DNA from: Agelaius tricolor
Lineage: Eukaryota; Chordata; Aves; Passeriformes; Icteridae
Assembly: GCA_023055355.1 (NCBI GenBank)
Contig: JALJCS010000010.1
Coordinates: forward strand, 22,397,001 to 22,461,000
DNA: 64,000 nt
Reading direction: 5' to 3'
Position numbers and translations under genes: made by a program. Positions 1 through 11,416 of this stretch are shown here, piece after piece. The notes below the pieces were generated by a model. The model saw nothing but the letters and a program-made list of their open reading frames with translations. It was not told the DNA's origin and did no database searches. Each line of letters opens with the position of its first letter. The first letter of the stretch is position 1.

Positions 1-1604
1 GCATAGGACTAAATGGTGAATGGAAACACTCCTAGTGAAAAAAAGTAAATTCAGGATCCTTTTCCATTGTGAAAGGTAGAAGTCCATAAAAGAGACAAGT
101 TCATGACAAGTCCATTCTTAAAAGACCTACAAACTCTATCCCTTTCCTCCCAGATCAAATTATTGACTTAAAAATTCTGACAAAATTAAGTATTTTGAAG
201 TTTATTCAACTTGTGTGACTTTTAATTTTTTTAACATGATTTTTTGCATGGATCCAGGATGTGCTTATAAATGTTTTTACTGTGATTCTGTATGAGTACA
301 TGATACTGAGCTGATTCTATATTCATATGAATCCAGGAATAAGCCAAATATTAAAGAAATACACAATAAAAAGAACTTGAACAGAACATTCCTCTGCTGT
401 CAGTGTGTGGGGGGTCATTTTTTCTAGAAGTGAATTTTATGTTTTCTCATAAGAATTCCTTCCTGGAAATGCATACTACTTTGCAGAGACAAGGAGGGGA
501 AGGTGGAGAGTACCTCTTTTCTGCTTCTTATATTCAAGATAAGTGGCAAGAGTGGGTATCTTTAGGTTTTAAAAAAGCTTTAGGTTTTCAAAGCTTTAGG
601 TTTATCAGCATCAGTAAAGTGAGTGTGGATACCCTACTGGCATAAAACCATAGGAACAGACAGAATATTAGCAGGCTAAATAAAGATTATAACTCTGTCT
701 TTAAAGATATAGTATATATAATGCCTTAACATTATCCCCCAGATTTCATGGTGCTTGGTTCTGCAAGGTAAAGTTACTGCTAGCAGAAATGAAATCGCTT
801 ATACAAAGAACTTCAAGTTGAAAATAATATCATGGTTGCACCATAGGCTTCATCAATTTTTAGGACCTCAGTGGTATCCCTTGACACAAGAGGCTCTAAC
901 AGGCTTTAGATGTAGCACAATATTAATAAGCCTAGGGGACTAAGTACAAATCAATTTACCTGCTACTTGTTCATAGAAAGCTGAAATTAAAGTTACAGGA
1001 GATGGGACCTGAGGGAAATATAGCAGAACCTCACCAATTTGCACTAATGATTGGTATAGCCCCTTGTGAATGACTGAAATTAGTGTGTTAGCATGGAAAT
1101 GAACAAACACAATAAAAATAAAAAGACAGGTTCACTCCGTGAACGTAACTTTGCTCATTTATTCTGACAACTGTATTTAGTTTAAATGCATGAGAGAGCT
1201 TTAATGGAACACCAGGAAATAGAGTGGTGAATTCTGCAACAATAAAGGGTCAGCTGGTATAAGCTAACATCCCTCATATCAAAGGTGCTGCACCAGTTCT
1301 GTGCTAAAGGACAAGCTTGATCCAGTGAATACGGAGGGAAATCAGAGACTGACTTTTCTGCTGGACTGCTTGGTATTTTGTCCTAAAATGGGGAATGGAT
1401 GGGGGTGATGCTGCTCAGTATATGGTTTGTGCTCATTATCTCATCTTGTTATCTTGCCAATAGCCCCTCTGGGAGCAGATTTCCCACTGGCCTAATTAAC
1501 TCTAATTGTGCCGCTCCTGTTGTCTTGTCAGGGAAGTAGGGGTTTTGCAGAATGCAAGAAATCAACAAACCTGCTGTTTTAATTCTTATGGTGCTGCTAC
1601 TCAC
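1..1604. other. Unique non-coding sequence
   Basis: I see no gene here. The stretch is AT-rich. Near 560-603 there are three close copies of the motif TTTAGGTTT, two of them inside a 14-bp direct repeat (574-587 and 590-603). The open frames at 403-645 and 755-943 are short, have no recognisable domain and do not look coding. Confidence 0.6.
574..603. repeat. Short direct repeat (14 bp x 2)
   Basis: The motif AAAGCTTTAGGTTT occurs at 574-587 and again at 590-603, with two bases between the copies. A shorter form of the same motif lies just upstream near 560. This looks like a small local duplication. Confidence 0.7.
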
Positions 1605-1655
1605 CTCCAATAACAGCCACATCTGCTCCAGCTGTGGGGCTCTCCACTTCTCCAT
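1605..1655 (-). CDS. Candidate 51-nt cassette exon, gene unknown
   Basis: On the minus strand a 51-nt segment is bounded by a good acceptor (a T-rich tract ending TTTATAG, covering 1656 to about 1690) and a near-consensus donor (GGAG followed by GTGAGTAG). Read in phase 1 it gives a sensible peptide, DGEVESPTAGADVAVIGG, if the upstream exon supplies G and the downstream exon completes the last Gly codon. The exon is phase-symmetric (1-1), so it could be included or skipped without shifting the frame. The ADVAVIGG end resembles either the start of a Rossmann dinucleotide-binding motif or the juxtamembrane end of a CADM/nectin-like protein; neither can be decided from this window. No companion exon was found in the 64 kb, so a gene here would need introns larger than the flanks. 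It could also be chance. Confidence 0.3.
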
Positions 1656-4600
1656 CTATAAATAGAATAGAACATAAAAAAATTAATAATAAAAAAGAAA
1701 TTGGAGGAGCAGTGACTGTACTGGCAGTTTTGTATTATTTTAACCTGTGAAACGTGGAACTTAATATCTCTTGTTAGCAAAAGACATTTATGAAAATTCA
1801 CATTAGAGTTAGTCTTACTGTAACAGTTTTCTGCCATCACAGTACTGGAAAAGAAATAGCTAGCACATTATGCAAACTATCATGGCCCCCAGGGAAACAC
1901 CTACTGTGTATTATGAGCACTTACCTGTAACATCCTCCAGTGAATGCTTAAATTAAGAGCATTTAGGTACTGTGATTATTCTCAGAAAGGTAGTTTTGGG
2001 AAAAAAAGGGTTGATGTCTATTTATTTTCCCATTTATGGCTCTTCAGAGCATGGTCTGGATCTTGATTTGGTGCAAATTAATCTATGTGTATTGACTTCA
2101 ATTAGTATTTATTTATCTGCAATGTCCTGTTTTTAATGTTTGCATTTGTTTTCTTTTCAGCTCACATTTGAAATCACGGCAAGCCTCTCATGTGTGTGGT
2201 ATAAAACATAGCCCCAACACAGAGTAAGTCTGAATTCAGTGCTGATAAATCAAATAACATAATTGCATTATAACTTATTAGAAATTTTATTTGAAAATTC
2301 CCTTTGGTAAATGCAGTACATAGAAACTTTCTCTGGAAAAGGTGAAAATGTAACTCCAAATCCTTCTCTAAAGTGACACTATAGTTGATACCTGGGTTGC
2401 TTTTTGCTGTATCTGTATATATGATTCAAGGACAAAACACTATCAGCAGAACTCTCCTTGCTCATTCCAGTCTCTAACATCAGTTTGCAACAAACTGAGA
2501 AGAGCTGAGATTCAAAGCATCCACCTCTTCTCAAACATGGGAGGTGCTTTTTTTTTTTAGAAAGTAAGAGCGCTTTTCTCTCCCCCAGAGATCCTTCCCA
2601 CATTTTCTTCCATCTATATACTGATGGAAAGATTGAGCACATCTTCTGTAATTTAAAAACTCTTATTATGTCTATGTCTATTCAAAATCCACGTGCTCAG
2701 AAAAGATTAATTGCCTCAAGGTCAAAATGCTCTGTATTTCTTCACACACCAAATACATGCTGCATGCCAAAAAAGCAGGCTCCTCTGCAGCAATCAAACA
2801 CTTGAAGGTGTGAATTCCAAAGTGCTTCCCAAGCCACACAGCTTGCTGCCAAACATTAATTCCAGATCAAATTATTATCCCCTTAATTAAAAAAAGGTTT
2901 ATGAGTAACTCTCTGCTCATACCTGGCATTCTTAGGTGCCTCTCAGATTCAGATAACAAGCAGGTGCCTTATCTCTAGGACTTACCATCACAGTGCTTTT
3001 TGATAATGGATTACAGTACCATCACTTTGCAGAAAAGTCTTCATTTCCATCTTTCTAAGTTTGCAACAGAATGCAGGACTCATCTTGAGCTATGGTACAG
3101 CTGGCACTAATCTGCTAATCTGGCAGTGCTGTGACCTCCAGCTGACACCCTGATGTGGCTTCTCTCACCACAGCTCCCACTTTACTGCAAGAACCAGAGC
3201 CTGACTACTCCTTTGTGTGTGTCTCCTTTTGGCCAGAGAACAGGCTTGCTGTCCTCCCAGACTGACTTTTGCTGCATCACTTGGAGTGCCAGAACATTGC
3301 AGCTACCACCAATGACCAGACAGTCAAGGTCTGCTCCCCAGACCAGTTCTGGAGCAATGCTGATGTAGAGCACAGAGACACCCTTGATCCCTGTTTCACT
3401 GTCTCTGAAATTTCACTTTGCCCAAAAATAGCTATGTGATTCATGGCAGTATTACAGTATTGCTAGGCAGGTGTGAAAGTACTGGCGTTGTTTGAGGTTC
3501 AAGCAGTGTCGTCCTTCCTGAAATATGGCTGAGGAGCACGCAAGGCATGTGTGATGGAATGGGACCATCTTCCCTGAGCAGGAGTTAAACAGTGGCTGCT
3601 GTCCAGAAGGGAAGCCGTGCTTGCCCAGGAACCTCAGCATGGCCTCTCTACACTCAGTCTGTGTGAGAAATACAGTGCATTACTGCACTACTGAGGACTG
3701 TCTTCACTTTCTGAGGCGAAAAAGACATCCAGCTTCCTGAAGGAACCTTTAGCTCAGCAATGGCTTTGCCTTCTTGTACCTTCTTTGTTCTGCTCTTCTT
3801 CACATGTAGAGTCCTCAGAGGTCTGTGTTTCAATAGCTGCTGTTGCACCTGTTTTGACTGTTTCCCTTTGTTTCAAGGACATCTTTTGTGTTACGTGTTG
3901 CTATATTGTCATGGCAAAACTTCCTCTCCCTCTTATATTGGCCCTTGTCCAGCTACAATCTGGTTCTGAAAGTGCTTGAACATTTTTGTTATTTACTGCC
4001 ACTGGTTACCATGACACACAGAAATCAAAAGAGTGTGGGGAAACATGTTTTTCATAAAATTTCTGGCCATCAGAATGAGTTGACCAAATCAAGAATAGAA
4101 CACACAAATCAAATTGTCTGTTGCTGGAAAGTATGTTTCTAAAAGCCAGAATGATAAGAAAGAAATGCTTTTGTGTCATGACCTGACATTCATCAAATTC
4201 CAGTTTTGCTCATAAACTTACAGATAAGAAATTTTTGCAATAGAATGACAATTGCTACCTGTCTCATTCCCATCAATCACATCCTGCTGAGAAGGCAGCA
4301 GCCTCTGAAACTCCCAGAAATATCCCTGACTTAAATACTGCAGGCAGATCTCTGCTTTGTTCTTCACAGGTGGCACACCAGTGCAACTGACTTGTCTGTT
4401 AACATAGCCAGTGGTGACTTATTCCTGCTAATTTGTCGGTAAATTTGTTAAACTACCTCCTTCAGGTGCAATTTCCAATAAAACTTGATTTTTATGAATT
4501 TTAGTAGCTCCCCCCATCCCCTTTGTTTTAATCTATCCCCTTCCATTTTGGCTAAGGAACACTTGCTTGAAGTGGGCAGGTCCAGCAGTGAAAACCTTTG

Positions 4601-5100
4601 CTTGAGGTTCAGCACTCTCCTATTCTCATGATGCACTTTTCTGACAGTTATAATGATTTCTTTTGTTCTATAAATTGCAAATCTGAACCACTAAAAGCCA
4701 TAAATCACTTCCTGCCCCAAAATTCTGACACTAGCTTTAAAGCAATTATTTTTTTAACACTTACACTTGCTTTATATCTGAGCTTCATTCAAGTAGACCT
4801 TTCCAGTTCTTCTTTACAATGCCTTTACAATGCCAAGGACTAAATGTGCTTTGTGGACAGAAAGTGAAGTTTTGGCATGATTTTGTGACACCAGAGAACA
4901 GGTCTTTAAGGAAAACACAAAGTATAATGGCAGTCCTTATCAGTGAGCAAGACTTCTACTTTAGAAGCCTAACCATGTTAAGACATTCCAACTGACAAGC
5001 TGTTCAGCTTATATGGTGGTGGGAAAGGGCATATTCATCCCCCAGATACTTTCTCCCATTCAGCATAGAAAGCTCAGAGTTTAGATTTTTCTCCTTGCAG
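1656..5100. other. Unique non-coding sequence
   Basis: No gene is supported. The stretch contains a small direct duplication at 4812-4834 and scattered short open frames such as 3153-3368 and 3888-4142, which lack splice support or recognisable protein features. Confidence 0.55.
4812..4834. repeat. Tandem duplication (11-12 bp x 2)
   Basis: CTTTACAATGC is repeated head to tail at 4812-4822 and 4823-4833. Such a small tandem duplication is compatible with replication slippage. Confidence 0.8.
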
Positions 5101-5535
5101 GAAACAATACTTTTACATGATTCTGTGGCTACTATCAGTGACACATGGAATAAACTTGTAGAAAGCTTCAAGCTTTCTAATTTTCAGGCATCATTTTTGC
5201 CTGCTAAATTTCCAGAAAAAAAATCCAGTATTTTTACTCTTAGTGGTTCTGCATTCAGGACCTTAGTCAACAATTTAAGCACCTACATGTTTGATTGCTA
5301 TGGATTTACACATGGGAAAAGCATGAAAGGAAAACCATACCTGCAAGGGGATCCCCATTTGGCACATTTGACAGGAGTGCATGGGAATGACCCTACAGGA
5401 TAGATTTAATCTACTGGTGTGAACTGCCAAATCACTACTGTGCAATCTGCAAGGACAATTTGATGGTGTAACTGTGGACCTTACCCCAGACTTCTCAAGG
5501 CCTCTCCAATTTCCTAAAATAAAGTTCCAGACTGA
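5101..5535 (+). other. Candidate terminal exon with poly(A) signal
   Basis: A strong acceptor-like tract (TTTTTCTCCTTGCAG, ending at 5100) precedes an open frame of exactly 100 codons that stops at 5401-5403. A canonical AATAAA lies at 5518-5523, about 115 bases past the stop. Together this looks like a 3'-terminal exon. Against it, the deduced peptide (starting ETILLHDSV) has no domain, repeat or family signature I recognise, no upstream exon was found, and a 100-codon open frame is not rare in 64 kb. Alternatives are a lncRNA exon or coincidence. Confidence 0.15.
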
Positions 5536-8326
5536 AGCTGGCAGTGTTGCGTAGAGAATGAAAAGCCCAAGATTACAACTCACATTGTCATGGTTCCCAT
5601 GCAGCTGTGGGTGATCCTGCATTTGGGAGTTTGTCAGGCTAAGTGAATATACAGATACCTGTGTGTGATAAGCAGCTCTGACAACACAGGTTTCAAAGCC
5701 ACTTGACAGCAGTCAGGCAGCACTGCTCCTGCTCCTGTCTTTCAGGATCTTCCTACCCACATGCTTGTGCTTTTGATTCTTAACAACCCCAGCATCTCTT
5801 ATCACCATGCTCCGCTGCTGACTGCGAGGTTACAATCTCAGACAAAGCCTTGGCTGCTAAATTACACTCAAGTAGGTCTTTAAGTGCTTTCTTGTGCAAC
5901 CCGTTCTCTCTCGATGTTCCTGTTCATTGCATGAGAAGTGGCTGAAATTCATTCAATCCATGTGAATGATGGGTTGAAATCCTTAAAGCAGTCATTTCCT
6001 TCTCAGGGCTTTCCTAGGCATGCAGACTAGGAAACACACAGGAAAATTTCAACTTGAATCAGCTCACCTAATCAGTTTATGAAAATCTGCTGCTAATGGG
6101 ACTTCCCAGGTGAGGAACAACCCACCCTTACCTCAGTGTATCCAGGGATACCACCCCAAATACTGGCTGAGTTGTTGCAGGCAGTGGTGTGTAAGCAGTC
6201 TCTATCTGTAGGCTGAAATGTGTCTTTAGAATTTGGCTATTAAGTGTTTAATTGTTTTGTCTTAAACATTCCTACCATCTATCCATGCATGTCCAGTAAA
6301 CAAGGGAGATGTTCAAATTGAATGATAGTTCATGAATCCAGTTTATGGTTCAGGCCAGATAGAGATGGAATTCAGAGGAGGGTTTTACCTCAGTATTGAT
6401 TGTTCTTTGCTTCTTCCATACATTTGAAAAATAACTTTGGTTACAGTAACAAAACAAATGAAATGCAGTTTACTCAGTAATACAGTCTAGTAAATTTTTC
6501 TCTATTTTTTGGCTTGTATCAATTGATCTAGCACAACATACCATACTAATCCTGCCTTATTTTTAAAAAACTTAATTTAAAAAGAGGACTGCCTTTTTAT
6601 GTAAAGAATTTAGGTGGTGTTCTAATTGTCTCCACTCAAGATGATACTAAGGTATTTGACTGGGTTCAGTAAAACATTACAAACTTCTGAAAGCACTGAG
6701 GAGTATATGGAGTCCACCAGGCAGCTTTTGCAGTTGTTAAAAACCTTTTCTGTAACTACTGCAATTTAATTTATTAAAATATTCTTTATACAAAAATGTA
6801 TTTATCATAACTGTTCTTTTCCAAGGGGCTCTTTTTGTTCTTTGTATGCTCTTCTGCAATCATGGTTCCTCTTGACTGGAAAAGCAAGTCCTAATGTGTC
6901 CCTGTTTTCTCCACTGACGCAGGACTTTTCTTATCACACACTTAGTATAGAAAAACTAATGAAGTCTTAACACCTCCATTGTTTATGCAACTATGGTATG
7001 TCCTCCTTGCCCTTTGGTTTATATTTGTGCCTTCCCAACACACTGCATTCATGAGAAAATCATTAATCTATTAACCTCAGCACACCAATTTAATTTACAA
7101 GCTATAGTTAGAACTGGTTCACTGCAGCTGCGTCTGTAAAAATGAGTCGAACCAACTTCTGAAAACTTCATGTTAGAAATATGTTAATTGCTCAAGCTGC
7201 TCTCTGGCCTGTTACAATATCAGATGCATCACACTGAGGCCATTCTGAGTGAAAAAAAAAGTCATTACCTATTTTAATATTTGCCAGTAAGTGTGCTGTG
7301 CCCTGCTAGAGCTGGCATCTCTTGTCCCTAAGGGTCATCAGCCTGAACCCATCAGTTTGACATATTCAGCTGAAAAAGTCATCACCATCTCCCATTAGAC
7401 TATGAAACACATTAAGGCTGCTCTTTCAAAATTAAGGAACAGTTTCTCATCTGTCAATCTGGAAAAGAGACAGAATAATTTGGCTGCCATTTGTATACCA
7501 AATTATTATAAGGAAAATAATGGTGTCATGTAACAACAACAATCCCATGATCTTTTGGACAAGTAAATGGATTGTGTTGAAAATGAAAGTTACATCATGC
7601 AGATTAAAAATACCTATGAAATTAAGGGTTATTTTTGTACTGGGTCCAATTCTCTTGTTATCCCAGCTAAAAAGCACTTTGTCATTAATTCTAAGCAGAC
7701 TAAGTACAGTTTCATTCAAATAAAGGTCTGTTCAAGATTTTTGACACTTTATAACATAGAAAGGATAAAAAGCATGGATCAAATTAGTTTAATTAGATTG
7801 TCACATAATTTTAATCTCATTTGATTCTAGTATACAGTGTTAGCAAAATAGTTTTTCACATTCTAGAATGTTATGGAGTAAATAAGAGAAAATCTGTTTT
7901 ACAATGTTTGTGGAAATAATGGTTTAATTTACACACAGTTTCTCCTTAGGTGAAGCTGAATTGCCATTGGGTCCTGGGAAAAGCAGAGATGGAGAGATAC
8001 ACTAAAAGTCATCTTGTCAAAAAATAATCATATGATATCCCTTAATGATAAGAGGGAAAAGGAGAAAATATTAATGAAATTTGGGAAACTATTTTAGGTT
8101 AAAAATAATAAGGATATTTTAAAAGGAAGATAGTCTATATTTTGAAATTAAAAAAAAAAAACACATATCAAATTTAAAAAGAGGAAAAAATTGTTTTAAA
8201 GGAGTATATAAACTAAAAAAGCATACAGATTTTTTTAAATGAACTGTTTAATTTATCCCCCAAAAGAACTGAAAAAGAACTGACAGTGCCCTCAAATTCC
8301 CCTTTCAGTTTGAACCATGTACTGGA

Positions 8327-8347
8327 TTTTTTTTTTTTTTTTTTTTT
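8327..8347. repeat. Poly(T) tract, 21 nt
   Basis: An uninterrupted run of 21 T. It could be a microsatellite or the reverse of an old poly(A) tail; no retrocopy is recognisable next to it. Confidence 0.95.
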
Positions 8348-8380
8348 AGTTTGAAGTTACTGGAGACTTTAACTTCATTG

Positions 8381-8402
8381 CTCAGGGTTGCTGAACCCTG
8401 AG
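8381..8402. repeat. Small perfect hairpin (9-bp stem, 4-nt loop)
   Basis: CTCAGGGTT at 8381-8389 is the exact reverse complement of AACCCTGAG at 8394-8402. It sits 34 bases after the poly(T) tract. There is no terminator-type T run behind it and its function is unknown. Confidence 0.75.
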
Positions 8403-11349
8403 AATTGCCACCAATTCTGATGGCAATTAAGTCCGTCTGGCAAGTGTATTTAAATGGTCAACGCCCCCTTAGAAGTACTATAACGTTGCAGTGACCAGTG
8501 TTTGCTGTGCTCCTAAGGGAAAGCTGCTCAATGTCTGAAGACCAAATGTTGCCTTCTTATCATACAAAGCTGCATGAAGTGTGAGAACCTGGAAGAAAGT
8601 CCAATCTATTGAAAAAATGCTGCATGTGGCTATCGGGAAGTTGTGTCCTGTTTTGTCTGTTTCATATGTACAGTTACATCACTGCAAAATTTCCTTACTC
8701 TTCCATGGAAATAAGTTGATGTAACCAGGCCATCATTTACATTTTTCCTCTATAGCTGTCACAGCCAGCTCATATGCAACATCTTCCTGGAGAAGATAAA
8801 TTGACCTGGAATTGTTTCATTGAGAAAGGAGTGACAAATGGAGTATGAATCAATCTCTCACATACAGTCCACGATCAGGACATTTTCCTGCCTTTGCCTC
8901 TCCTCCTCCGACCTTTTCCCTCTTCATCAGAGCAGAGTACTCCTTTAGAAGGGTTTATAATTGAGAAGGTTTTGAAAGAAACACTAAATATCCAGGGAAT
9001 CTGATGATTCTTGCTAATTTCTGCCTGACTTTCCTCCAAAGTCAACAATTTTAAGTTCTATTCATTTCTGTTGAACCAAAATGGGAACAAACCAGCCATT
9101 TGCTCCTTCACTGAGGTCAAAGCTGAAAAGACAGGAGTTGCTGGCTTAACTGATTAATCATTGCAAACTTGGAGATGACCATAGGTAATCCAAGCAGCTG
9201 ACCACAGACATAGTGAAAGCCCATCCACGACCTGCAGCTGATATTTATCTTATAATTCTCAAGAAACAGTTAATGAAAACAGCATACCCCGCTGATCTTA
9301 ACTTTTCATGTTAAAAACATAAGCATAAAAATTTGAGTCAGAACCTTTTAATGAACAGTCAGAGGCAAGGGATCTTGGATAGGTGATTATTCCTTCCCAG
9401 TCCCTTGTGTAAGTGGTTACATGAAACAGTAAAACAACTTAACTGCTAAACTGCTTGTAATTATTTACCAAGACAAGCTTTTAATTTGTACCTCACAGGT
9501 CTAGCAGCCTCAGACCAGACTTTCAAGCCTTTTGATTGTTTCTTAAGAGGATAAGGTGATCTCTGTTTCTTAATGTTGTTGTGCTTGATTTTATGACCGA
9601 AATAACTTCTAAAGATTAGGTTTTGGTTTACATTTGAAACATACCCTCTTTTATGGACATGGCACTAAGCATTTATGGATTTGGCACGAAGACAAACATT
9701 AGTTAAAATTAGTCCCCTTAACTAAGACAGTCAGAACTACTTGCTAGAATTTGAAACATTTTCATCAAACACATTCAATAGCATTTTTGCACTGATTTTC
9801 TCTGTTCCTGCTATCTGCCTGACTGTCCTTTTATCCTTCGCAAATTTTGACTCCATTATTCAACTCCAACTGTTTTTAAAGGAAAAGCAGGCAAAGATAA
9901 GGACTGCTTCAATTTTCATGAAAACTGTAGACTGGAGAGAAAAGGGAGACCAGAGTAGCCCAGCACTGAAGGAAAGGCAGTGAGGACTCAGCATTTTTAA
10001 GCTCTGTTTAGCAGCAGCCAGTAGTGCAGTAACCTCGAGCTTTCCAGCCATCAGGGACACGGATCCAGAGACCCTGCAGCTGCCCCTCCCCATGGGGAGC
10101 TGCTGAGGGAGGGAGCCTCCATATACTGGGGTGGGATTTAGGGGGCATAGATCCAAAAGCAAGAGTGTTCCACTGACTCTGTTGCTGGCAGAAAACTGAT
10201 TTTAATAAACACAGACATGCTGAGATAGAAACATGGCCACTATTCTATTGAGGCTGATAAATGCCTATTTCTCATTGAGATGCAAAAGCTTGACCTTGTG
10301 CTTAAACTAGAGCTGATATGATCAAACTACACATAATGTCACCTAGAAACCACCTAGAAACTGATGAAAGCCTGATAAGTAATATTGTAAGAGTTCAAAG
10401 AATGTAGCACCAGGCTCCTATCCTTAAAAAAGTATAATAATTTTCCCAACATGGGCAGGTTTCTTCATTTATGCTCATTCCCACTGTCAATATTTTGTAG
10501 CAAAGCAGTCCAACAGGTGATAATTCTTGGAAATGGGAATTCTCTGTGCTCTGTCCCCTGGCTTATTTGATATGAATTGTATTCAGCTCCATCCAGCTCA
10601 TACACCAGTGCTTGCCTAAGGCTGTCTACTGTGCATTGCAAGTGGAAATGTCAGGTTGTTTAGCATATGTTCTTCAGGGACACAGAGATCTTTCCTGGAG
10701 CACAGATGAGATTAATATTATTAATGGAGATATCGGTAGTGGAAACAATCTTCCAAATGCTTTGAATATTGAGCATATTAAACAAAGAAAATAAAACATA
10801 TTGAAACACCTTAGAAACTTGCAAGGCAAATAGTAGCTCAGGGCAACAATATTTCTTATTTCCCAAGGTTTCTTCAATGAATATGGAGATTTCTTCTGCG
10901 TATTTGCTCTAAAGACAAAGGCCACATTATTATCTGAAAAGCATTTACGTATCAGTGCAGCTGTCTGAACAGAGTTGAGGAATTTTAGCAAAACTTCTTT
11001 ATGATCTACCATTCATCTGAGCTATTCTAGACAAATTGTGCAATAATTGTTGGGGAAAAAAGGAAAAAGGATCATTTGTGTATTATTTTTGGACAACTGT
11101 CTGGAATTATTTGGAAAATAGCATATTGAACACATTAACAGAGCTAAGCATGAAAAGACCTGCACTGAAGCCATGTACTGAATGTTGTTCAGCACAGATC
11201 TACGTTGTGAAGTTCATTAACAGTTTATTGCTAATGTCAAGGACCATGTAGGTGGGAGGCTAATAACCAGCCTGATGAGATGTTTGATGCTGGAAAGGAG
11301 TCTGTGTGAGCTCAGCTGTCTCCACAGGTGCTACAGGAGGATCCTGATA

Positions 11350-11416
11350 GGCAGCTGGTCGAGATGATAGCTGTGTGTCTCTTCAACTGGAGCTATTCTG
11401 TCCTGTTCTGTTCTGA
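11350..11416 (+). mobile_element. Diverged CR1 LINE 3' end
   Basis: The segment follows the layout of an avian CR1 3' untranslated end: a GATGAT block, then a CTCTTCAAC block where CR1 has its 'cctTCCAACC' motif, then CTATTCTGT and TTCTGT pieces of the octamer tail. It is strongly diverged and truncated on the 5' side. Orientation is plus. It could be a partial match by chance, hence moderate confidence. Confidence 0.5.

Larger units (their letters stand above)
5536..11349. other. Unique AT-rich non-coding sequence
   Basis: No gene or recent transposon is visible. Content includes a long T tract (8327-8347), a small perfect hairpin (8381-8402) and an AT-rich stretch around 7500-7850 that looks less decayed than random but was not identified. 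Open frames at 7447-7824 and 9741-10162 overlap on both strands and look like chance frames. Confidence 0.55.

Noticed and set aside
7441..7490. MIR-like motif (TTTCTCATCTGTCAATCTGG)
   Set aside because: Only one short block resembles MIR; no other block is present in the right order.
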